Source: Zonotrichia leucophrys gambelii
Lineage: Eukaryota > Chordata > Aves > Passeriformes > Passerellidae
Assembly (NCBI RefSeq): GCF_028769735.1
Contig: NC_088179.1
Location: 5,588,001 to 5,652,000, forward strand
Reading direction: 5' to 3'
Length of the DNA stretch: 64,000 nt
Part shown: piece by piece, positions 42,257 through 53,808 of the stretch
Numbering within the stretch: position 1 is the first letter of the stretch
Layout: each line of letters opens with the position of its first letter
Program-made: the position numbers and the translations under genes
The notes under the pieces: model-generated
Database searches by the model: none
Told to the model about the DNA's origin: nothing
The model's input: only the letters and a program-made list of their open reading frames with translations

Positions 42257-44529
42257 CCATCAAACACACATTTCCAGAAGCTTCAATGTGTCACTTGCAA
42301 GTCCAGGGAGGGTTGGCTTCTCTGTGTTTGAGTGGCTCTTCTTTTGTTCTTGACTTTTTTAGCACAAAATGAGTTCTAAATAAATCAGCAGTGTACAGTA
42401 GGTGTGCAGAGGGAGCAGCAAGGCCATTCCACAAAAGCTCTGAATGGCTCAGTGTCCTCAGGGATGTGGAGAGGCAGCTGCTTCACCAGCCTGCTCCTGC
42501 AAGGTGATTTTCCTGCCCTTTTTTCCAACAGGCAGCCCCCACATTCATTTGTGGCTATTCAGCAAGGGCTGTACACCCCAATCTGGGCTTGGAGAGTGCT
42601 CAGTATCCCTGCCCTGGCACTAGGCAGGGATACTGAATCTGGGGCAGACCCAGGGATGTGACCTGTGGCCAAGCAGAGTTCCCAGCTCCCTGAGTCCTTC
42701 CCAGAGCCCAGCAGCTCACTGGAGAGCTGTAAAACATGGAGATAATTCTCCTAATGTCCCCAGCATTTAAAGGCTGATTAGTGCTGCCTTTGAGAGAGCT
42801 GGGCCAGGGACTGAAGTGCTGTGAGACAGCTGGGCCAGGATTTCAGTGCAGGTGTCAAAGAGATGCTGCCAGCACAGAGACCAGGCTCCATCCTCCTCCC
42901 TTATCTCTTGGCTTCAACCCCAGGCCATCAGGAGTCCCGAGGGGAATTTGCACACTGGAGATGCAAATTGTGCCCCCACAGATCAGCTCCTGGCTCCTCC
43001 TGCGCTCAGCAGAGCCTTGCTAAAACTGTTTTGCACAAGAGCAAGTTAAACAGCAAAAACTTGAGCAGGTCCCATGAGGCCATGCAGGTGAAACCTTCTA
43101 TCACTCCTGTATGGGGAGGGTGGCCCTGCCACACAGGGGAAGTGACAGCTTACGGTAAGTCACACCTTGCACGTGCCTGCTTGGGGACCAGGGGATTTTT
43201 GCAAACACCAGAGCTGGGCCTCTGGGTGCAGAGTTAGACATGTTGAGGGTTTTTCCCTTCACATAAGCCTGGAGAGGGAGCAAAACACACAGGGCAAGGA
43301 GGACAACCAAACCTTCTCAGAGACTGCTGCAAACCTGGAGCACACCTCCAGCAAGAGTGACAGAGAGAAATTGAATATAGAAATGAGAGAATGGAAACTG
43401 GATATGGAAAACTTCCCAGCACAGAGGAAACTTGCCATCAGCTGACATGTCACCCAGACAAAGCTCCTAATCCAGGCTGCCAGCCCCAGAAGGAAAACAG
43501 GTAAGGCAGAAAAAAAGAGAGGAAAAGGCTGGATCTGCCTTTCAGCAGAGCTGCCTGGAACAAGGAGATGACTTCAGGAGCAGCTGCATTACAAAGCGGA
43601 CAGCAGTGCCCTGCAGCACGAAACCCAATATCCCCTCATCGGAACTGCAGACTTATCTTTGGAGGGTCTCTCCATCCTGGGAACACGTGCAGCAGGGCTG
43701 GCAGCCATCCCACCCCACACCTGCCCAAACACACATCTGCTCTGCATCACTGCAGCACACAGCCCGACAGGTGGGCCGGGTTTGGATCGCAGTCACTGCC
43801 AGGGAGGATTTCCCCTCCGGGAGTCCCTCCTGGCCCCTGTGCAGAGCCAAGGCGGCAGAGCTGGGCTGCTTGCACCTCTTGGGGTGTCCCTCATGGAATG
43901 ACAATGGGAACTGGGGAACAAGAAATTCATGTTTGATGTTTCTGGTTGAGATTTTTTTAACCAAATCCAAGGCTCAGCTTCTGATTCTGAGAGTTCAGTT
44001 CCTTGGAAACTTAATCCCTCCACTGAAGCTGAACAGAGAGAAAGCAGCCAAGCCCACTAACCTGAATTTTCAGAGTGAGGGAAGCAAATCCTTCCTACTC
44101 TCCTAACAGAGCCAAATCCTGATCCCACAGAGCTTCTGAGCACAGCCCACCACTGACCAGGAGCCTGTGTGCCCACCCCCACACAAACCATTCCCAAACT
44201 TCCCCACCGCCACCCCAATGCTCTGTCATGGCCCAGCTCAAGCAGCCAGGAGGCAGAGTCCTACTTTCAAGCACTTCTCACTCCAAGAGGATCCTTCTGT
44301 GGATCCCACTGCCAGCTGCTAAAGCAAACCAGCCCCTGGCACAAACCCCCAGCCAAGGATTTCCAGAAGATGTGGTTTTCTGGAGATGCCAATGACAGCT
44401 CCGTGATGGCACAGCCAGATTGCTCTGCTCTCAGGAAGACAGGTCAGGGAGCTCAGGGGATAAAACTAAATCACCTACAAACAAAGCAATTACTCCCTCA
44501 GGCTTTTCTCCCTGGTATCCAGCAGAGAG
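42257..44529. other. Single-copy non-coding stretch with one strong hairpin
   Basis: The hairpin at 42600-42636 is listed separately. No gene or known repeat was recognised. Overlapping open frames of 105-166 codons at 43568-44106 run on both strands and show no domain. Confidence 0.5.
42600..42636. repeat. Perfect 14-bp hairpin, 9-nt loop
   Basis: TCAGTATCCCTGCC (42600-42613) pairs perfectly with GGCAGGGATACTGA (42623-42636) across the loop CTGGCACTA. It has the form of a stable RNA hairpin, or of a cruciform in DNA. Outside the arms pairing is weak, so the stem is shorter than a typical animal pre-miRNA (about 22 bp or more). No known ncRNA was recognised. Confidence 0.85.
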
Positions 44530-44882
44530 GTGAATGGGAATGGTTCAAAGCTGCGCCAGGGAAGGTTTAGGCTGAACATCAGGAATCATTTTTTGACCAA
44601 AAACATGTTCAATCCCTGGAACGGGTTAGTTAATCTCTCAAACCTGTCAATGTTTAAGAGACATTTGGCCAATGCCCTTAACAGAACCCCAGGAAGGTTT
44701 GGGTTGGAAGGGACCTTAAAAGTCATCTTGTTCCACTCCCTGCCATGGGAGGAACACCTTCCACTAGACCAGGTTGTTCCAAGGCCTGTCCAGCCTGGCT
44801 GTAACTTTTGGTCAGCCCTGAAGTGGGCAGGAGGTTGGACAGCATGAACATCACAGGTCCCTTCCAACTGGAATATCCTATC
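44530..44882 (+). mobile_element. CR1 LINE 3' fragment split by another CR1
   Basis: The left part (44530 to about 44682) reads in sense as CR1, with the ORF2 tail motif KLRQGRFRLNIR and the nucleotide landmarks TTTAAGAGACATTTGGCCAA and TGCCCTTAAC. The right part (about 44812-44882) resumes with AACTTTTGGTCAGCCCTGAA, GGAGGTTGGAC and the end GTCCCTTCCAACTGGAATAT. These are adjacent segments of the same subfamily as the old copy at 28 kb, whose complement joins them through TTAATAACACATTTTAAG. The middle is occupied by a minus-strand CR1. Confidence 0.88.
44683..44811 (-). mobile_element. CR1 LINE 3' end inserted into another CR1
   Basis: AGGAAGGTTTGGGTTGGAAG, GGACCTTAAAAGTCATCTTG, TGCCATGGGAGGAACACCTT, CCACTAGACCAGGTTGTTCC and GTCCAGCCTGGCT are antisense CR1 landmarks. 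Its opposite strand and different subfamily from the flanking CR1 show a later insertion. It is about 129 bp and 5'-truncated. Confidence 0.9.
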
Positions 44883-47466
44883 CCTTGCAGCTGCCACTGC
44901 TCCACGGCACTTAGCCAGGCACAACCCAGGACATTCCAGGCCAGGTTCAGTCTGAGGAAGTATCCCAGGGGAGCCTGTAGATAGATGAGCTGGCTCTCAG
45001 CACTCCACATACACCAGGAGCTGGAACAGCACCCGGATTCACCTTGGGAAAGCTGCAACAAGTCTGAAAACCAAGCTAAAAGTGTGGGGCACAGATCAAA
45101 CCCAATACACAGGCCATGGAGAGAAACACCCAGAGATAACAGCCTGTGGTGTCCCTGGAGTCCATCCCATGGTGCTCACCACCCTCTAAGGTGAACACAC
45201 CCCAGCTCATCCAGCTAAATCCAGGTGAAAACCAAACACCAAGGAACAAAGAGAGAGAGGAGACTTGCACTTTCTAACCCGCACTTTGCACTTTGGATTT
45301 TCACCAGATATTTCTATGCCAGGCTTATTTTCACTTTGAAAGCCTGAGAGGCTTTAAAAGCATGAATTTTTCCAGGCCTGGAAAACACTCTGTTGACAGC
45401 CCCAGAGAGAAATTTTGTGTGCACAGGAAGAACAAAGAAAAACCACATTATTTTAGCCTCACTGTAGAGATACAGGTCTCAGAGAATAAAGATTACCCAG
45501 GCAGGCCTTGGGAGCTCAGTTGAGACCCCTCCAAAGGGAACAATTCTCTTGCCCTACCTACTGTGCTGCCTCCCCTGCAGCTGAACTCCTTCCTCTCTCA
45601 CTGCCATCACTTCTCCACCTTTCTTCAAGCCTTAAAAACAGCTTCATTTTTCTGCAGCTCAGAGATTTGGCTCCTGACCTTACATCTTGCATCTCCAAAC
45701 TACAGTCACCTCCTGCCTTGATCTCAAGCTTCCCAAGCCATTTGGGAACTAGTCTGGGCTCTGACAACAGCAGCCTCGCTCCATTTGCTTTTCTGAACTT
45801 ATCTTTGAGTAACTTCCCCGTATTTGCTCTGCTGGAAATCAAATTCCTTCTTATTCATCATCTTCCTTCCCTCAACAACTACTCCAGAGTGCTGCAGGGA
45901 CTGTGTCCAGCCCTTGTGCTCTGCTCACATCCTCAAATCCCAGCAGTTAACCCTGAGGAGCCCCTTCCTGCTCTCTGAGCTCAGCACTCCTAGAAGCCAG
46001 GGCAGCTATAAAATTGATTTCTACAGTCCCTGCCTGCAAAATAAAGTGAGCCACATCGCCCCATCCTGCTTTAAGCACCTGGCCAAGGGTTTGCCATATA
46101 TAACTGATGGAGATGGGCAGCACCTGCCCAGAACCCATTTCCCCCTCAGCCATAAATCACCATGGCTGGGAGGCCCTGGAGCAATTGCCTCCTCATTTTA
46201 GTGCTGGGAGGGAGCCAGGAGATGGAGTTTGTACCATCTACTGGTGCCCCACATTTCCCAGCATGTGCTCACACCCCAGAAGTCCTGACCTGCCTTCCCA
46301 GCTGCTGTTTTGTGGCTGAGGATGGAACAGATGAAGGCTGATGATCCCAGCAGCAGCTCCCACCCCCACATTGCAGCTGGATGAAACAAAACAAACCTAG
46401 TGAGTGGCTGGTGTGGGTGCAGGGAGAGAATTCACCTCTCTGGGCACAGAGAGGGGCTCTCCTCCTTCACCAGAGTGCTGGATGCTAAATCTTCCCCTAT
46501 CTGCCACGTCCATCACTGAGGCTCTGAGCCTCAGCAGCCAGAGATCTGTTTCCTATAAATTTTCTGCACAGTGCCTACAACAGTTGTAGTCTCTCTAAAA
46601 TAATGATTGGAGGGTGGATAGAGGAGAACAAACAGTTCAGCTGAACAGTTTATCTGATGAATTTAACCTCTTCTCCTGTTCCTGCAATATCAGGTGGACA
46701 AATCCAATTTCCCCAAATGCATTTGTTGTTTGAGTTTATTTGACAAATACTTCCCCAAACAATTGCCTCTACATTCACTTAGCAAATATTTAAAATATGA
46801 ACTGTGCTGTTTAGTGAATCCCCTGGCACTGCACTAGTCCCCAGTGGAGCAGAAAAGTTAGGTTTTCCCCCAATATTAGCTATTTCTGCATTTCAAATTA
46901 AATTTTTTGCCAGCTCTCATTCTGTTGCTGATAACACCAGATGATTTGGTGGTGCTTATTAGGAAAGGAGCTGGTCAGTTGTCTCCCAATGAAATTGAGT
47001 TTTCCTGGGAAGCAATAACCCATTGAAGCAGACACATTTCATCAGAAACCCCCCACAATCAAATGACTTGCAGCAGCTGAGGAAAGGCTGCCTGGCAAAT
47101 CCAGCTCTCAGAAACCCCTCTGGGTTGTTCTCCCAGCTCCAGCCCTGCCCTGGTGTCAGTCACCTGTCAGCTCCACATCTCCAGCTCAAAACTGGGAAAT
47201 TGGGGCTTGGTTGACTTCTTTGAGCTGGGGGAGCTCTGTGACAAGCATGGCACTGTAAGGGATACAGAGAAAAGCATGTCCCAGGCGTTTTTTGCCCCAA
47301 AAGGAGGCCAAGGGAGCTGGGCTTAGGGACCCTTCACAGTCCAAGTCCCACCTGCAGTTAGCAAGAAGCTGGAGCCAGGGGTTTGCCAGCAAGACGGAGA
47401 TGGGAGACAGCAGGTCTAAGCAGAAACAAGCAGATATAAATACTGGCTATAACAGCAGATGGGCAA
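44883..47466. other. Single-copy non-coding stretch with an AT-rich block
   Basis: No gene was recognised. The AT-rich block at 46590-46960 is listed separately. The CT-rich 45545-45960 segment gives a long plus-strand frame (45508-45978) rich in Ser, Pro and Leu that has no domain. Confidence 0.5.
46590..46960. promoter_or_regulatory. AT-rich motif block; candidate CNE
   Basis: AAAATAATGATTGGAGG, CAGTTTATCTGATGAATTTA, CCAAATGCATTTG, AGCAAATATTTAAAATATG and CAAATTAAATTTTTTGCC fall within 330 bp, without a reading frame or repeat signature. Candidate enhancer by composition only. Confidence 0.25.
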
Positions 47467-47608
47467 ATGTGGTACAGGTTGCCCTGAGTCTCCAACCTTG
47501 GAGGCTTTCAAACCCTGCTCTGATCCCAAAGCTAGCCCTGGTGCAAGATGTTGGACAAAAGACTTCCTGACTCCCTTCCCACCCAAACCACTGCAGTCTG
47601 TGATCCTG
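47467..47608 (+). mobile_element. CR1 LINE 3' end
   Basis: GTACAGGTTGCCCTGAGTCT, CCAACCTTGGAGGCTTTCAA, ATGTTGGACAAAAGACTTCC and the tail CCACTGCAGTCTGTGATCCT follow the sense CR1 3' end with moderate decay. Confidence 0.85.
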
Positions 47609-49839
47609 GGAAACCCTGCACAAGTACAGCTCAAGTTAACAGAAATGAAGGTTACACGGAGTTGGAGGGATGTAACATCATACCTTGGCTAAGGTTTCAT
47701 TTCTAGGATTGCCTGTTTATAGCAAGATTTGGGGGGAAATAATAATAATAACATCCAGTTTTGGTCCAAACTGGACCAGAACCAACACTTGAAGAAATGC
47801 TGAGGAACAAACATCTGCATTTCAGCAAACTCTGCTACAAAGACTCATCATTTCAGACCTAGGGAAAATCAGTTTCCAGGTCTCATGATTACAAAGAGTA
47901 ACTCAAGATCTTGAAGAGTTCAACCAGAACCAGAAGGCAAATAAAAAGAAATCACAATTCATTATTCATCAAAATCTTCACCAATCTGTTTTAAGACCAT
48001 GTCAGGATATTTTAGCACTGCAGGTATCAATAGTGCTAAAAAAATCTGCAAATGTGACTTTGAAATTTGCTTTTTTTTTGTTTTGTTTTCTGCCAGTGAA
48101 AATCTCATTGCTTGACTGTTCTTGGAAAGTCACCAGGGAAAGGTTGGGAATATCGCCCAAGCAAATTCACTTAAGAATTCAAACAAACACATCAGGACAC
48201 AATTTTGCTTTTGTCACCCAGCTCTGAGGGAAAGCTTTAAAAACCCAGTTAAGGAGAGGGCAGTAAAAGAACAAATGCTTCATTAAACCTGGTTTGGGCA
48301 GACGAACAACAGACAACCCATTACTGGAACAGCCTCTCCTGCTTTCCAGTCAACCAGGAGCCTTTGAACACAACACTGAGTTGGACAGCAGCTCTTCGTA
48401 TCCCAATTATTTATTCTGCCACTCGGAGGGATGCAGCCAGGACAGCCCATCCTTCTAAGCTGTGTACCACTGTGGAAGAGGGAGGAATTTCATATTCTCA
48501 TTCCACAAACTCCCACTCACTGCCAAGAGCAGCAAATGACACATGAGTACACCAGGCAGGCAGACAAAGAGAATCAAACAGGCTTTCAGAGACACTGGGA
48601 ATTCCTTCTCTACCACTGGGACACTTTTTGCACCCAGAAAAACCAAAAAAGGGCAGCAGGTGGTGCCTCTGGAAGGGCATTTTTTGGGGTTGGGCTGGTT
48701 TTTTTAACCTTCATACCAGTCACATCAAATGTTCACAGCACTGGGTAAGGGGAAAGATGAGGTGATGCATTGGAGTTTCCATTTAGAGCTCCATGGCCAG
48801 GGCTCAATTTTGGATGCAAATCCATGTTCCTTCCTTGCCTTGAGGGGACACAAAGCACCAGCAACCTTGCTGCAAGAACCACAGAGTTTCTCTAGGCTGA
48901 GCTGTCCAAAAGTTTTCTTACAGAAAGCTGGGTTGTCAGCCAGGCATGGAACAGCACCAGTCCTCCACCAGCACCCAGACCTTCAGCCAAGGGCTCCTCA
49001 CCTCCTGGGGGATGTGAAAATGCCTTCCACCAGCCCATCTGTGGCCTCTCAGAGCTAAAATAATTGGGATCTATGGCCTGAAATGAGATTTTTCCAATTC
49101 TCCATCCCTGGGAAGTTAGTTTTTGTTAGGTGCCTTGGAGAAGTCATGCTTAGTTCAAAGGGGCTGCAATTGCTCCTGGATGTCCTCTAATCCCTGGCTC
49201 CATCTCTGCCTCAGCCTCTCCTGAACACTCCATAATGGACTGGCTCACTCTGGCTACATCCTTTATATCTCTTTAGCTCCGTGAGCAGATGGAGTCCAGG
49301 GACAGCAGAATTTATGCCTCTTGCTCGAGTTGCAGCTTGGCTGTGTGGAAATAAAAAACGGGAAAGGACGGGGAAATGGCATCGTAACAGCACTTACCTC
49401 CTGGGCTTTGGAGCCTCTGTCTTTACCCAGGCAGTGCTTGTATTGGCAGCATTAATCCTGTGCCTTCCTCCCCAGCTGAGGAGGAGCAGGCCCAAGGGAT
49501 GGTTCTCCTCCCTAGCCCATGAGATGGATGGAAGGAGCTTCCAGAAGTGTGGAATACTCTGCTGACAGGGCCTGCACATCAGTGCTGGTTTATACCGGCA
49601 GATAATCCAGCTCAGACCGTTTCCTTCAGGGCATGCAAAGGAAAACCAGGAAATGTTTCTGACCTCTGAGGGCTTTAAAGGGAGAGAAAAGGAGGCAGAG
49701 GTATGAAAGCAAGCAGGGAGATTGACAGGGGCTCAGGAAGGAGCAGCATAATAGGCCCCTAAACTCTTTACCTTTCTCCACGTTTCATACAACCGAAGGG
49801 GAGAAACAAAACGAGGAGAGGGAGGGAATTATAATGAAC

Positions 49840-50200
49840 GTGAAAGCTTCCCAGATTAATTAATTACCCCTTTTAGTTTGTGAAAAAGGAGGCTAGAAAT
49901 ATCCACGTCTGCTCCTCTTGGAAGGCAACCCTGGCTCTTGCTCCGAACCCCCCCCCCAGCCCGCCTGTGCGCAGGGATAATTAATCCATGACGGGATGGA
50001 TCCTGCCGTGCTGCCGTAAAAAAGAGATCTATTTCTCCTCTGCTTTCCCCTCCTCCCAAAGAGACATCTGAAACGGATCATGTAATAAATGTTTCTTGGA
50101 TGGAAGGAGAGGTATTGTTCTCTTGCCGTGGAAACAATCCCGGCAGCGGGGCCAGCCAGGAGGGAGCGGGGCCGGATACTTCACTCGGCAGCTCTGATGA
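49840..50200. promoter_or_regulatory. AT-rich block passing into a CpG-bearing segment; candidate regulatory region
   Basis: CAGATTAATTAATTACCCC and GGGATAATTAATCCATGACG lie beside CpG-bearing sequence (GCCTGTGCGCAGGG, CTGCCGTGCTGCCGT, CCCGGCAGCGGGGCC, GAGCGGGGCCGG). A run of nine C bases lies near 49949. The combination resembles a conserved element or weak CpG island. No exon was found. Confidence 0.3.
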
Positions 50201-50396
50201 CATCCTGTATGGCAGGGTGGCCTCCAGGGGACACATTTTGGGATGTCCCCTCTGCAAAGCAGTGCTCAGGAAGGTAGGGTGAGCTAGTTCTGACCAGGGG
50301 GGACAAGCCCAGACTGCTCACCAAGGGCTGGAGGTGGCTTCCCTCTGTGGAGGCCTCCAGGCGGGCAACAGGACGCTCTGGAGACAGGGAGGGGTC

Positions 50397-50500
50397 CATC
50401 ACAACACACCCGAAAGAACACCCCTGACCACACCCTTCCAACCCTGCATCACAACATACCCAAAAGAACACCCCAACCACACCCTTCCAACTCTGCATCC
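50397..50500. repeat. 50-bp tandem duplication, 2 units
   Basis: Two adjacent copies start at 50397 and 50447 (49-50 bp each). Each holds CATCACAACAYACCC, AAAGAACACCCC and ACCACACCCTTCCAAC. A few substitutions and one indel separate them. Confidence 0.9.
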
Positions 50501-51761
50501 ATCCCTCTCCATCGGGCCCCAATGGAATGCGGCCCAGGCTGGGAGCAGCTGTCCTGCACAGCTCCAGGCAGAGATCGGCCTTTCCACAGGCACCTCTCCT
50601 TCAGTTTTGTCCAAGGGACTTAGAAACAAGCTGCACTGGGCTCACCATGGCCAGCTTGAATAGAACAGATCCTCCTCCGCCAAGTGTTTCTTATTCCTGG
50701 CCAGCCACGATCACTATGCAAGGTGAGATGTTTCACTCACCTTTGACAACCCCCCTTCCCCACACTCAGAAGGGCAGGAGCTCTCCTTTGCTGCACACAC
50801 AGCACAAAGGCTGCTGCAGCAGGATATGGATTTCCCCACCCTCTCTAATTAACAAATCCTACATGCCCATGCTTTTCATTCCCTTGCCTGGTGTCTGTGT
50901 GGACAAAACCAGTGATTCTCTGAAGGGTTTCCCAGGGAGGATGGGGTGGGCTGCCCATTACCTGCCCAAGACCCTTGGCTCTGCAGGGGTTGGGTACCCT
51001 CAAAGCATGGAAACTGCATGAGATCAGAGCCTCCCAGCACTGATCCCAGCTTCCCATTTGCATCAGTTTATCAGAAACATTGCCTCTTGCTGCTGACATC
51101 CAAATATTCCTTGCGTGGAGGAGCTGCTGACATTTATTCCTGAGCTGCCACATTGCAGGAGCTTTGGCTAAGACTCCTGTTACATGGGAAGAGAGAAGGG
51201 ACCTTGTTACTTGCTGAAGATAAGTCTTCTGCAGCCTATCAGTCTAGATTAGATTTGGGTCACTTCCTTTATTCATTTCCCTGGATGATTTTTTTAAAGC
51301 TCTTTCAAAGAAACACTCGAGCTCAGTACAATGTTCTTGATTGCAACCAGAACTGCCTGAAAAATGCTGAACTAATTGAAAGAAAGTCTCATTTTCATTC
51401 CTTCCTCAAAACGTTTTCAGGGTTTCTGGTCAGTACTTGGAACTGTGAAAAATCCCCGTGGGCTCTGCTGTACAACAGCAAAAGCTTTTTCCACTGCATC
51501 AGCAGCATTTCAAAATCCTGTGAGCTGATCTTAGGGCAGCAAAGTGACTTCTCTGTCTATCAAAGACACAGGGATGTCATGACACCGGTGTGTTTTCATC
51601 ACAACACCCCTCAAACAGACACCCAGGTCATGGAAAAAAGTTCCCCCACCAGTTCTCCATCACCACATGCTCTGAGCATGCCCTGAAGTCTTCTAAGAGA
51701 AGTTTGCATCATTAATCCTGTTTCATGGGGAAACTGAGGCATGGGGTGGCAGCAGCTCCCA

Positions 51762-51995
51762 CAGAATGGAATCATTGAATCATTCAGGTTGGAAAAGACA
51801 AGACCATCAAGTCCAGCTTTGGACTGAATTCCTCTTTGCCCACTAAGCCACATCACAAAATGCCACATCTCATTTTTCCAATGCTTCCAGGAATGGTGGC
51901 ACCACCACCTCCCTGGGGACCTTGTTCCAGTGCCTGGCTGCTCTTTCAGTGAAAAGCTTTTTCCTAACATCCAGCCTGAACCTTTCCTAGAGGCA
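51762..51995 (-). mobile_element. CR1 LINE 3' fragment
   Basis: AGAATGGAATCATTGAATCA, TTCAGGTTGGAAAAGACAAG, ACCATCAAGTCCAGC, TTGTTCCAGTGCCTGGCTGC and CCTAACATCCAGCCTGAACC are antisense CR1 landmarks of the GGTTGGAAAAGACC subfamily. It is about 234 bp. Overlapping minus-strand frames of over 220 codons run through its edge but do not encode CR1 in register. Confidence 0.93.
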
Positions 51996-53040
51996 GAGAT
52001 TGCCACCTCCCCATCCCCCGTGGGGATCTCCACATGCCATGGCAGGGGGGTCCTGCCACACACAAACCTCCACATCCTCCCCAAAGCCACAACAACACAG
52101 ACCTGGTGAGGCCATCTGTGCCTCCAGCCCATGGCTCCCTCCTGGGGCTCTCCCTGGCCCATTCCTCCTTCTCCGTGTCTCCCAGGAAGATGGCAAATTT
52201 CACCTCCAACAAGAAACAAACCAAACAACTCCCACTCACAACACCCAGACTCTCTGGCAGAGGGGAGAGGTTTCTGCATTGCTCATTTTCTGTCAAGTTA
52301 ACACCAGCTGAACAATCTCCTTTTTTCCCCTGGTGGTTCCCCCTCCCCTTCCTTTCTTTTTCCATTTCAACCACCTCAAGCAGAAGGCCCTCCGAGGCAC
52401 TGGTGACTTCAAAGACACCAGGTCCAATGTGCAGCAAGTGATAAAAACCTACACAGCAAGCACTGGGCAAATTAATATCCCCTCCAGAGCCACCAGCTCT
52501 CCAGTCCCAGCAGCCCCATAATGAGATGCTGTACTGAAGGGGAGGGGGAACTCGGTGCAGAAGGGGAGATGTATTTAATGTATGCAAATTGACTCGCATG
52601 CAAATTGCCACTAAGTTAAAAATAACGCATTGCATGAGGAGTCGGGTCTTTTAAAACATTTGTTTATTCATTAGGGTAATCTCTGTTATCAGTCACCTCT
52701 TTGCTTGCACATTAAGTGCTCAGTTTGAGGGAAGTTTGTGTATTACAGGTCTGGGGGGTAGCTGTGGCTTCCTGCTGGTCCCAGCCACCACACAGCAACT
52801 CCAGTTTTCCTCCCTTTCCTCTCATAGACTACAGGGGTTAAAATCACCTTTCCTCAGAGGGGAGACACTCAAAGTGATCAACTTCAAGGACAAAAGTTGT
52901 CAGAGCCACCCAGAGCAGCTCTTGACATCCTGAGCCTTCCCCAGGTCCAGACCAGACCATCTGTCCCAGCTGGCTCAGAGTGACCATGCTGGATGGAAGG
53001 GACAACATCAACCTTGCAGCTTCCCTTCCCTCTGCTGACC
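51996..53040. other. Single-copy non-coding stretch with an octamer-bearing AT block
   Basis: Apart from the block at 52550-52720 (listed separately) nothing was recognised. Pyrimidine-rich sequence lies at about 52315-52380. Confidence 0.5.
52550..52720. promoter_or_regulatory. AT-rich block with two exact octamers 16 bp apart; candidate enhancer
   Basis: ATGCAAAT is found at 52582-52589 and 52598-52605, each followed by TG. Nearby are TATTTAATG, AAAATAACGCATTGCATGAG, TTTGTTTATTCATTAGGG and TCTGTTATCAGTCAC. ATGCAAAT is the POU/Oct octamer, TTGTTTA a forkhead-like word and TTATC a GATA-like word. Exact, same-orientation octamers one and a half helical turns apart are unlikely as background in this GC-moderate DNA, but function is inferred. 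Confidence 0.42.
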
Positions 53041-53305
53041 AGGGATGGAACCCCAGGAACGGCTGGAGCTGTGTCAGGGGAGTTTAGGCTGGATATCAGG
53101 GGAAGGTTCTTTCCCCAGAGGGTGGTGGCACTGCCCAGGCCCTCCAGGAAATGGGCACAGCCCCAAGGCTGCCAGAGCTCCAGGAGAGCTTGGACAACAC
53201 TCTCAGACCCAGGGTGGGGTTGTTGGGGTGTCCTGGGCAAGGTCAGGAGCTGGACTGGATGATCCCTGTTGGTCTCTTCCTGCTCAGGACATTCTGTTGC
53301 TCCAT
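53041..53305 (+). mobile_element. CR1 LINE 3' fragment
   Basis: CTGGAGCTGTGTCAGGGGAG, TTTAGGCTGGATATCAGGGG, GGTTCTTTCCCCAGAGGGTG, GGTGGCACTGCCCAGG, GGAGAGCTTGGACAACACTC and GCTGGACTGGATGATCCCTG follow the sense CR1 3' end. It is about 265 bp. Confidence 0.94.
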
Positions 53306-53808
53306 GAAATCAGAGTGTAAATGCCTCCTCCAAGGCTGAGGGCAGGGCAGCTGATCCTCCCCACACCCAGCAAAATTAATTAATATTAGATCCTGACAGT
53401 GATGCTAAGCACTGGGATAGCTGCTGCCAGAGGCCAGTGCATTCAGCTGATCCTGGCTCATTGATCTCATGGCATATCCACTGCTGCTCCTACCTGGCAT
53501 TACAAGGGAGCCACAGGGTTTGAATAGTGCACAGGCAGTGGAGCGGGAACCCATTTCAGGATGATGGGTGCAATTCTACTGCCAGGGGGGTATTCAGAGA
53601 CCAAGAGCATGGGGTTTGTCCACAGTTTGGTACTGAGCCTTTGCTGCAGGCTTAGGAAGGGTCTCGGGTGGGATCTGAATGGAGAGCAGTTCTCCATCCA
53701 GCCATGCTGGAGGGTGTAAATGCTCTGCAGTTTTTAGACATCCAAAACCCTGGGAGATGGCAGGGAGAGTGGGGGGTCCTCTGGACTGAAGCACAGAAGG
53801 AGCCCTGG

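Larger units (their letters stand above)
47609..51761. other. Single-copy non-coding stretch with one tandem repeat and one motif block
   Basis: It contains the AT-rich block passing into GC-rich sequence at 49840-50200 and the 50-bp repeat at 50397 (both listed). The 177-codon plus-strand frame at 51153-51686 has no recognisable domain or splice context and is treated as chance. Confidence 0.5.

Noticed and set aside
42600..42636. microRNA precursor
   Set aside because: The stem is only 14 bp and flanking pairing is poor, too short for a canonical animal pre-miRNA. It is reported only as a hairpin.
51153..51686. Plus-strand open frame of 177 codons
   Set aside because: Starts and ends without splice-like or promoter context, and no family was recognised. 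Kept only as a low-probability candidate for a species-specific transcript.
51611..52635. Overlapping minus-strand open frames of 222 and 223 codons
   Set aside because: Two registers are open at once over the same DNA, one end lies in a CR1 copy, and composition is Gly/Trp/Ser-biased with no domain. They are chance frames in a stop-poor GC-rich segment.
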